Below, in pieces: positions 31,180-35,401 of a stretch of DNA of 35,401 bases. This DNA comes from a virus, in IMG/VR virus record IMGVR_UViG_3300048556_000223, positions 1 to 35,401 of that record. One strand, 5' to 3'. Under the pieces are notes generated by a model. The model had not been told where the DNA came from and did not search any database. It saw nothing but the letters and a program-made list of their open reading frames with translations. The translations under genes and the position numbers were made by a program. Position 1 is the first letter of the stretch. Every line of letters starts with the position of its first letter.

Positions 31180-31536
31180 ATGAAAACTTCTAACGAAATG
31201 AAAAACAAAATCAAGTCAATCTCAATTGCTGGCTGGACTAATCAGTTCCATCAAGGCAAGCGTCCAACACACGCAGGCAGTGTCGCCATTGAGTTTGAGG
31301 ATGGTTCAAGCTTACGTCTACCGTACTCGTTCTGGGCGGACGTTAGCCCGGAGGGGAGACGCCCAAACATCACAGGCACTATCGACCTGTACAAGTTAGG
31401 CCAGCAAGTCGAGATGTCTTCTAACTTTCACGACGAAGAGGAGTTTATCAACCCACATTTACTAAAGCAGACACAGCCTTCGGCAGTAACGGACTCCAAA
31501 AAGGTCGTGAAACCGAAGACTCGCAAGATCGCTTAA
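31180..31536 (+). CDS. Hypothetical protein, first early gene, 118 aa
   Basis: The first coding gene of the early operon, behind an AAAGGAA Shine-Dalgarno. The N-terminal two thirds alternates hydrophobic and polar residues (Ala-Ile-Glu-Phe-Glu-Asp-Gly-Ser-Ser-Leu-Arg-Leu-Pro-Tyr), suggesting a small beta fold; residues about 95-118 are a basic tail (Lys-Lys-Val-Val-Lys-Pro-Lys-Thr-Arg-Lys-Ile-Ala). No recognised domain. A GC-rich hairpin follows. Being first after the long structured leader suggests it is made early and may be abundant. Confidence 0.75.
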   Translation: MKTSNEMKNKIKSISIAGWTNQFHQGKRPTHAGSVAIEFEDGSSLRLPYSFWADVSPEGRRPNITGTIDLYKLGQQVEMSSNFHDEEEFINPHLLKQTQPSAVTDSKKVVKPKTRKIA

Positions 31537-31544
31537 ATCCATTC

Positions 31545-31560
31545 GGGGGCTTCGGCCCCC
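31545..31560 (+). terminator. Stable UUCG hairpin between early genes
   Basis: GGGGGC, TTCG, GCCCCC forms an exceptionally stable tetraloop hairpin 9 bases after the stop of the preceding gene. The following TT is too short for a full intrinsic terminator, so it more likely stabilises or processes the mRNA, or causes partial termination. Confidence 0.6.
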
Positions 31561-31581
31561 TTCATACAAAGGAGTTCTATC

Positions 31582-31824
31582 ATGACTATGAGTAACAAAA
31601 CTAGAGCAAAGCGTTATCGAATCAGGAAGAATGGATTAAAGCTACGCGTCTCCGTTAGAGAGGCAGACATCCTTCTTCGTTTGCTCAAGGACCATCCGTA
31701 TGAGTCACTGCGAAATAAAATAGACGAGCAAGCAACGGCCCAGTTGCGTGAGTCGTTTATCGAGTACATGGATGGTCTGCGTGAGCAAGACGAACTTACA
31801 TACGACTCAATCGAGGAGGCTTAG
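31582..31824 (+). CDS. Hypothetical basic-to-acidic protein, 80 aa
   Basis: The N-terminal 25 residues are strongly basic (Lys-Thr-Arg-Ala-Lys-Arg-Tyr-Arg-Ile-Arg-Lys-Asn), while the rest is acidic and helical, ending Asp-Ser-Ile-Glu-Glu-Ala. A clear AAAGGAG Shine-Dalgarno precedes the ATG. A terminator overlaps its stop codon. It could be a small nucleic-acid-binding or host-interaction protein; no family is recognised. Confidence 0.75.
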   Translation: MTMSNKTRAKRYRIRKNGLKLRVSVREADILLRLLKDHPYESLRNKIDEQATAQLRESFIEYMDGLREQDELTYDSIEEA

Positions 31825-31837
31825 GCCTCCTTTTTTT
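31815..31837 (+). terminator. Rho-independent terminator overlapping a stop codon
   Basis: GGAGGC, TTAG, GCCTCC (31815-31830) followed by seven T residues. The TAG stop of the preceding gene lies in the loop. It would end the first early transcription unit, so the genes from 32132 onward need readthrough, antitermination or their own promoter. Confidence 0.85.
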
Positions 31838-31862
31838 ATGTTGGTCTCCAATCTTGAGGGCC

Positions 31863-32100
31863 AGGTCACGCGGTAGCCGCGGCAAGCCGCGCTATTTACC
31901 GCTACGGCTGAAGCCTCCGCTTTCCGCGTGCCTGTCCCGGATCGCATTACTTAATAGTTTTAGTTGTTATGGCTGTTATCCATGGTGCGATGGTGGCTAG
32001 CGCATCACGCCAGCTTTGACGCCAGACACGCCGAGTCGGGCGACCGACGATTATACCGGCTGGACAGCGCCGGTGTCGGGTCGCGCCGCCGAACGGCGGT
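31863..32100 (+). ncRNA. Structured intergenic RNA candidate with competing hairpins
   Basis: The 307-bp gap between the terminator and the next gene holds several inverted repeats: AGG-CACGCGG/CCGCGTG-CCT (31863-31873/31924-31933); a hairpin 31878-31891 with CAAG loop; GGTGCGATG/CATCACGCC (31984-31992/32003-32011, one mismatch, one G-T pair); GTCGG-GCGA-CCGAC (32035-32048); ACCGGC/GCCGGT (32055-32060/32069-32074); CCGCC-GAAC-GGCGG (32086-32099). CCGAC at 32044-32048 can instead pair with GTCGG at 32075-32079, so two folds compete. The last hairpin lies 20 bases before the AAAAGGAA ribosome site. I see no gene in this stretch. Confidence 0.5.
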
Positions 32101-32131
32101 CTGTTAATTTAATTTATAAAAGGAATTAGTT

Positions 32132-32323
32132 ATGGAATACATAGTTACATTGATAGAAACAACGGTTCACACAGTCGTTGTGCAATCAAATGAAGTTGGC
32201 ATAAAGCTAGATGATGATGCCCGTCGGCAATGGATAAATGGCTATGCAGTTGATAGTGATCCACGGTTATTGTCGCTTGAAGTAACAGATGTAACAGCGG
32301 TACCAATGGAGGATGTTGCATGA
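32132..32323 (+). CDS. Hypothetical protein, 63 aa
   Basis: A small soluble protein with a hydrophobic beta-strand-like start (Tyr-Ile-Val-Thr-Leu-Ile-Glu-Thr-Thr-Val) and acidic C-terminus. Good AAAAGGAAT Shine-Dalgarno. It overlaps the next gene by 4 bases (ATGA) and is translationally coupled to it. No family recognised. It shares its opening pattern loosely with the 70-aa protein at 33016, another short gene starting after a structured gap. Confidence 0.7.
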   Translation: MEYIVTLIETTVHTVVVQSNEVGIKLDDDARRQWINGYAVDSDPRLLSLEVTDVTAVPMEDVA

Positions 32324-32742
32324 AAGATAATCTAATCAAAGACCTCGAAGGTCTATTCCACGATCTAGTCGACTATCGCAGTCGGCTACTTCACCACCTT
32401 AACGATGCATCTGTAACTGAAGAGTTAAGTGACGATGCAATTGAAGACTTGCGACAAATAAGAATGTCATTGAGTTACACCGAAGATCGAATCATGGAAC
32501 TCAAAGAGTCCATAGACAAACGCGTTTACTGCGTTGAAGTAACTACCTTTTTAACCTCAATTGTTAAGGTGCTTGCTAAGAATGAAGACGATGCCATCGA
32601 ATGGGCGACTGACGTTGCCGATAAACGCATTGATCTTTGCATGGCACAGTACGATGAAGAGCATTACAGCGAAGGTCATTCATTAGGTGACGAGTCAACA
32701 GAAGATGATGAAGCAGAAGTGGAGTATCCATACGATGACTGA
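32320..32742 (+). CDS. Hypothetical acidic helical protein, 140 aa
   Basis: Strongly acidic, with helical coiled-coil-like segments (residues 1-66, with a heptad pattern) and an Asp/Glu-rich tail (about 115-140). The ATG overlaps the preceding stop. No domain recognised. Acidic small early proteins of phages frequently imitate DNA or bind host enzymes, but this is not shown here. Its last bases overlap the next start. Confidence 0.75.
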   Translation: MKDNLIKDLEGLFHDLVDYRSRLLHHLNDASVTEELSDDAIEDLRQIRMSLSYTEDRIMELKESIDKRVYCVEVTTFLTSIVKVLAKNEDDAIEWATDVADKRIDLCMAQYDEEHYSEGHSLGDESTEDDEAEVEYPYDD

Positions 32743-32905
32743 TAACCATACTTTCCGAATCTACAATGCTGAAGGTAAAACCTTAGCGTTAGTAGAGGTG
32801 CCGTACGATCCAAGCGTGGATGAAATGACTGACGTGCTTGAGTTAGTTGGTGAGTTTTATACAGACATGGTGGGCTATGAACATGTTGGTCCGTCTGACA
32901 AATGA
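32735..32905 (+). CDS. Hypothetical protein, 56 aa
   Basis: I start it at the ATG at 32735, inside the preceding stop region (ATGACTGA arrangement). The sequence, Thr-Phe-Arg-Ile-Tyr-Asn-Ala-Glu-Gly-Lys-Thr then acidic helices, is soluble and acidic. A longer in-frame start at 32687 would lie inside the previous gene without a ribosome site. Family unknown. Confidence 0.65.
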   Translation: MTDNHTFRIYNAEGKTLALVEVPYDPSVDEMTDVLELVGEFYTDMVGYEHVGPSDK

Positions 32906-32915
32906 TGGCGATGCC

Positions 32916-32976
32916 TGGGCGATAGCCCAAGCTGAGCCGCTCACGCTCTTGCGCCCCCGGTTTGTGCGGGGCGCAA
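32916..32976 (+). other. Paired hairpins in the gap between early genes
   Basis: TGGGC-GATA-GCCCA (32916-32929) and a nine-pair stem TTGCGCCCC/GGGGCGCAA (32949-32957/32968-32976, ten-base loop). There is no T run directly after either, so they are not standard terminators. They lie between the 56-aa gene and the next Shine-Dalgarno. Confidence 0.6.
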
Positions 32977-33015
32977 AGAACTTTCGCTTTATTAATTAAC
33001 TAAAAGGAACTAGTT

Positions 33016-33228
33016 ATGTATTACATCAGTCAAGAAGGTCAATCGTATCCTATTCGACACGTTAAGCGATTAGGTGACTTTGTTAAGAGAAGCGGCGCTA
33101 AAAATGGCAGTCGTTGGTGCATCAGAAAGAAAAAGAAACTTAAGTTTATGGACTTCATTGATGTTTATGAAGTTGTTGATGGCAAACTCAAGAAAGACCC
33201 AACAGTTTCACATGGAGGATGGTTTTAA
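33016..33228 (+). CDS. Hypothetical basic protein, 70 aa
   Basis: Basic and aromatic: Tyr-Tyr-Ile-Ser, Arg-His-Val-Lys-Arg-Leu-Gly, and a Cys-Ile-Arg-Lys-Lys-Lys-Lys-Leu-Lys run (about 36-44). Good AAAAGGAAC Shine-Dalgarno. TAATG overlap couples it to the following gene. The lysine run suggests nucleic-acid or membrane-surface contact. No known family. Confidence 0.7.
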   Translation: MYYISQEGQSYPIRHVKRLGDFVKRSGAKNGSRWCIRKKKKLKFMDFIDVYEVVDGKLKKDPTVSHGGWF

Positions 33229-33443
33229 TGGATAACTTACGAAGCTTAGATCCCAAGTGGTACACCAAAGGGATGATCGGCGAGACTGTGTTAATGAACC
33301 TTGAACATTACGTTTATAGCAAAGCTCAACCCAACTGGTCGGGCTTTACGATGTGGGCATTTGAGTTCGGACTCAATAAAAGCGAAGTTATTTCTATCAT
33401 CAAAGAGGCAATGATGACAGAAACTTTGGATAACAATGCATAA
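33228..33443 (+). CDS. Hypothetical protein, 71 aa
   Basis: Starts at the ATG overlapping the previous stop (TAATG), behind a GGAGG site inside the upstream gene. It has a Trp/Tyr-rich helical core (Pro-Lys-Trp-Tyr-Thr-Lys-Gly; Phe-Thr-Met-Trp-Ala-Phe-Glu-Phe-Gly) and an acidic C-terminus. No family recognised. Confidence 0.7.
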   Translation: MDNLRSLDPKWYTKGMIGETVLMNLEHYVYSKAQPNWSGFTMWAFEFGLNKSEVISIIKEAMMTETLDNNA

Positions 33444-33484
33444 CTTTGATAAAGTTTACTAACCAAAACCAAAAGGGAACTGTT

Positions 33485-34318
33485 ATGAAATATGATCGAA
33501 TCGTTGAACTCGTTGAGTCTGCTATGGCGGACGAGACTACATGGCGCAAGACATGGGAGTCACAGTCTTGCCTCCACCAAAACTGGGTGACTAAGCGCCC
33601 ATACAATGGCACGAACCAGCTGATGACGATGATTGCTAGCTGGAAGTATGGCTACACTAAACCTTACTGGCTTACATGGAACCAAGTGCAACAGCTTGGC
33701 GGTAGTGTCAAAGGTCAGAAGGCAACACCTGCAATCTTTTTTAGCAAAGCTAAGGACAAGAAAGATCCTGAAAAAGAGTTTGCTTTTGCAAAGGTATACA
33801 ACCTATTCAACATTGACCAAACAGGCATCGAGTTGCCTGAGATCCCAATACGAGAAAGCAGGCTCGACAATCCCAACGAGATTGCCGATGCACTGCAAGT
33901 CAAAGTGAGTAATGCAGAGCACCACAATCCATGCTACTCACCTTCGGCTGACCAGATTCGGATGCCTATGCCAGGGCAATTTGAGTCTGACGATGCTTAT
34001 CAATCCACCTTTTATCACGAGTGCATTCACTCTACTGGTCACAGCAAACGACTAGATCGTGATCTGACTGGCGCATTTGGACATGAAGACTATGCCAAAG
34101 AAGAGTTAGTTGCAGAGTTGGGATCTATCTTCTTATGCGCTCAACTGGGTGTGACCTATGACATCAGCCAACATGCCAGCTATATCAAGTCATGGCAGAA
34201 GGCTATCAAGTCTGACCCTCGATACATTACGACAGCGGCAAAGGATGCACAGAAAGCATTCGAGTATTGCATGTCGCAATTTGAACTCATGCGAAAGTAT
34301 GAAAACGAAGCGGCATAG
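33485..34318 (+). CDS. ardC: ArdC-like antirestriction protein, 277 aa
   Basis: The N-terminal half (about residues 1-125) matches the ArdC ssDNA-binding domain, with Thr-Lys-Arg-Pro-Tyr-Asn-Gly-Thr-Asn-Gln near 36-45, Trp-Leu-Thr-Trp-Asn-Gln-Val near 62-68, Gly-Gly-Ser-Val-Lys-Gly-Gln-Lys-Ala and Val-Tyr-Asn-Leu-Phe-Asn-Ile-Asp-Gln. The C-terminal half has the zincin motif His178-Glu179-Cys-Ile-His182 and Glu-Glu-Leu-Val-Ala-Glu-Leu-Gly near 206-213, giving the third ligand. ArdC proteins from conjugative plasmids protect entering DNA from restriction. I chose the ATG at 33485 after AAAGGGAAC; a start 13 codons upstream lacks a ribosome site. Its place in the first-expressed region fits defence against host restriction. 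Confidence 0.9.
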   Translation: MKYDRIVELVESAMADETTWRKTWESQSCLHQNWVTKRPYNGTNQLMTMIASWKYGYTKPYWLTWNQVQQLGGSVKGQKATPAIFFSKAKDKKDPEKEFAFAKVYNLFNIDQTGIELPEIPIRESRLDNPNEIADALQVKVSNAEHHNPCYSPSADQIRMPMPGQFESDDAYQSTFYHECIHSTGHSKRLDRDLTGAFGHEDYAKEELVAELGSIFLCAQLGVTYDISQHASYIKSWQKAIKSDPRYITTAAKDAQKAFEYCMSQFELMRKYENEAA

Positions 34319-34325
34319 CCGTTCA

Positions 34326-34365
34326 GGATTCCGCACCCCGGCTTTGGCGGGGGCTGCGGAAATCC
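34326..34365 (+). other. Long GC-rich hairpin after ardC
   Basis: TTCCGCA/TGCGGAA (34329-34335/34355-34361) with CCCC/GGGG inside (34336-34339/34350-34353) and GGA/TCC outside. It follows the ardC stop by 7 bases and precedes a new AAAGGAG site. There is no T run, so attenuation or mRNA processing is more likely than full termination. Confidence 0.6.
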
Positions 34366-34394
34366 CTCACTTCTATTTACCAAAGGAGAAAACA

Positions 34395-34577
34395 ATGGAC
34401 TTACGTAACTGCATGCACGAAGGCGAAGACTCTTGGTGGGAGCATGATGCAAGAGGCATACCACTGTGTAAGGTGTGCGACAAATGCGAAGAAACAAAGC
34501 TTTCGATGTACCGACCAGAGGTACTAACTAATTCTAATTACACGGCTGATGAGCCAATCGAACCGGAGACTTACTAA
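34395..34577 (+). CDS. Small Cys-containing protein, 60 aa
   Basis: Excellent AAAGGAGAAAAC leader before the ATG. The protein has Asn-Cys-Met-His near its start and Cys-Lys-Val-Cys-Asp-Lys-Cys near residues 26-32, a possible zinc-binding centre, and a Pro/Glu-rich end. I recall short proteins with this Trp-Trp-Glu/Asp-Ala-Arg-Gly-Ile-Pro-Leu-Cys pattern next to ArdC-type genes in plasmids and phages, but cannot cite a family. The longer in-frame reading upstream is an artefact of the ardC frame. Confidence 0.75.
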   Translation: MDLRNCMHEGEDSWWEHDARGIPLCKVCDKCEETKLSMYRPEVLTNSNYTADEPIEPETY

Positions 34578-34939
34578 TGGACTTAACTAGAACTTATTTT
34601 GAGCAGATCTGCCCTGAGTTGTTGGAGTCAGAGATCAAGATTCTTATCGACAACGTGCTTGACTTATACAAGCCTGAAAATGTCTACCCGCAAGCTGTTC
34701 GTGTGGTAGCTAAGAGTTTGTTTCCCGACATCATCAAAGACGAAAAGGTCGTGCACATCGACGGACGGGACAAGCTAAAGAAAGCCATTGAGCATTTGCG
34801 TATTGCACATGCAGAGTTAGACAAGATCCCTCAGTCAAAGCTAACCGATGGCACTGGCATGACTATGCTTGATATCAATTCATCTATTCATTACCTACGC
34901 GAAGAGCTAGGAAAGATAGAAAGCAAGGAGGCGTTCTAA
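34577..34939 (+). CDS. Hypothetical protein, 120 aa
   Basis: Predicted helical and slightly acidic. TAATG overlap with the upstream stop, and another TAATG overlap downstream, put it in a coupled trio. Its Leu-Leu-Glu-Ser-Glu-Ile-Lys-Ile-Leu-Ile-Asp helix and Lys-Lys-Ala-Ile-Glu-His-Leu-Arg-Ile-Ala-His-Ala motif do not match a family I know. Confidence 0.75.
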   Translation: MDLTRTYFEQICPELLESEIKILIDNVLDLYKPENVYPQAVRVVAKSLFPDIIKDEKVVHIDGRDKLKKAIEHLRIAHAELDKIPQSKLTDGTGMTMLDINSSIHYLREELGKIESKEAF

Positions 34940-35154
34940 TGGATATCCGATTGGCGGTTGAGGTTTATGCAATGAAGTATCGCGCCTATCACGATGCGCT
35001 TGATGTCTACATCGACCATCAGGATTGGGAGTCGCTTCATAATCTTGATATTGCAAGAGATCACTTAGCAGATTCCGTAAAGCGATTGCACGATATGGAT
35101 ATCAAAGTAACTCTTGGCGTTATAGAGAGAGAGCCGGAGAAAAATTGTGCCTGA
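34939..35154 (+). CDS. Hypothetical protein, 71 aa
   Basis: Helical with many Asp, Tyr and His residues (Val-Tyr-Ile-Asp-His-Gln-Asp-Trp-Glu-Ser-Leu-His-Asn). The start overlaps the upstream stop; the stop lies within the start of the next gene. No family recognised. One terminal Cys. Confidence 0.7.
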   Translation: MDIRLAVEVYAMKYRAYHDALDVYIDHQDWESLHNLDIARDHLADSVKRLHDMDIKVTLGVIEREPEKNCA

Positions 35155-35350
35155 TCGTTATTACCCGGAGTCACTGCTCCGGGTTTACTTTAGTGTATGC
35201 CGGGTACATAACCGTGAGCCCAGCTTTTCAGACATGCAACAGTTTGTCTTTGAAGTCTTGGGCAATGGCCACTCGGATGGTATACCTACATCAAAGCTAA
35301 ATGAGGTGTTTAAAAATGCTAGGAAAAATCAACATTCTCGTACGCGGTAG
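35147..35350 (+). CDS. Hypothetical protein, 67 aa, crosses the contig junction
   Basis: Starts with GTG at 35147 behind GGAGA, overlapping the previous stop by 8 bases. The basic, aromatic sequence includes Arg-Val-Tyr-Phe-Ser-Val-Cys-Arg-Val-His-Asn-Arg. On the circle its 3' end (35350, equal to base 76) overlaps the gene at 42-356. It is read through the repeated end, so its stop is real and not a contig-edge effect. Confidence 0.75.
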   Translation: MPDRYYPESLLRVYFSVCRVHNREPSFSDMQQFVFEVLGNGHSDGIPTSKLNEVFKNARKNQHSRTR

Positions 35351-35401
35351 TATCGAAGAAGATGCTGACGATTACATGGGAGCTATCATCGAAGACTACA
35401 A
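35275..35401. repeat. Terminal overlap of a circular contig (right copy)
   Basis: Identical over all 127 bases to 1-127. See the left copy. Removing it leaves a 35,274-bp circle. Confidence 0.9.
35316..35401 (+). CDS. Duplicate 5' fragment of the gene at 42-356
   Basis: The ATG at 35316 corresponds to base 42 and the frame stays open to the end of the window. It is the second reading of the same gene produced by the 127-base terminal overlap, not a second gene. Confidence 0.85.
   Translation, partial: MLGKINILVRGSIEEDADDYMGAIIEDY

Overview
This window is a complete genome of a short-tailed (podovirus-like) double-stranded DNA phage of about 35.3 kb. It was deposited as a linear contig whose last 127 bases (35275-35401) repeat the first 127 (1-127) exactly. 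Removing one copy gives a 35,274-bp circle, and the reading frames run cleanly through the junction. The short-tail assignment rests on a terminase, a large portal, a coat protein, a scaffold, a head-tail connector, a stabilisation-type protein, three large candidate ejection proteins and fibres, with no tape measure, sheath or tail-tube set. The host is probably a Gram-negative aquatic bacterium: Shine-Dalgarno sites are canonical, the recombination genes are lambda-nin-like, and several small proteins are of kinds I associate with marine and freshwater phages. I cannot name the host.

Layout. (1) Plus strand, about 31.2 kb through the junction to 0.56 kb: an early operon of small, mostly unknown genes plus an ArdC-like antirestriction protein. 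It is interrupted by GC-rich intergenic segments rich in inverted repeats. (2) 0.56-5.46 kb: a repeat-rich control region, an HTH-metallophosphoesterase, a divergent minus-strand operon (ERF annealase, small protein, SSB-like protein, then a 58-aa gene), a RepA-like ATPase, an iteron array, and NinB and NinG. (3) Minus strand, 30.14 kb down to 5.45 kb: the late operon. It runs from putative TerS, endolysin, a small protein, TerL, portal, several very small basic proteins, scaffold and coat to the S74 fibre, lysis-type membrane proteins, a giant collagen-like repeat protein, connector, stabilisation protein and three ejection-type proteins. (4) A 1.04-kb gene-free divergent region (30144-31179) holds a late promoter candidate, a second iteron array and about 550 nt of dense, nested inverted repeats that look like a structured RNA.

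How it works together. I find no DNA polymerase, primase, RNA polymerase or integrase, so replication and transcription must use host enzymes. The phage supplies a helicase-type ATPase, an annealing protein, an SSB-like protein, NinB/NinG and a phosphoesterase, which suggests recombination-dependent replication. Two arrays of the same 9-bp iteron, at 4.4 kb and 30.3 kb, bracket the early region on the circle and are the best candidates for origin or regulator-binding sites. The most novel-looking items are these paired arrays, the large structured region at 30594-31147 with a smaller one at 31863-32100, and the 1464-aa protein that combines a collagen tract, 15-residue repeats and 80-residue repeats.
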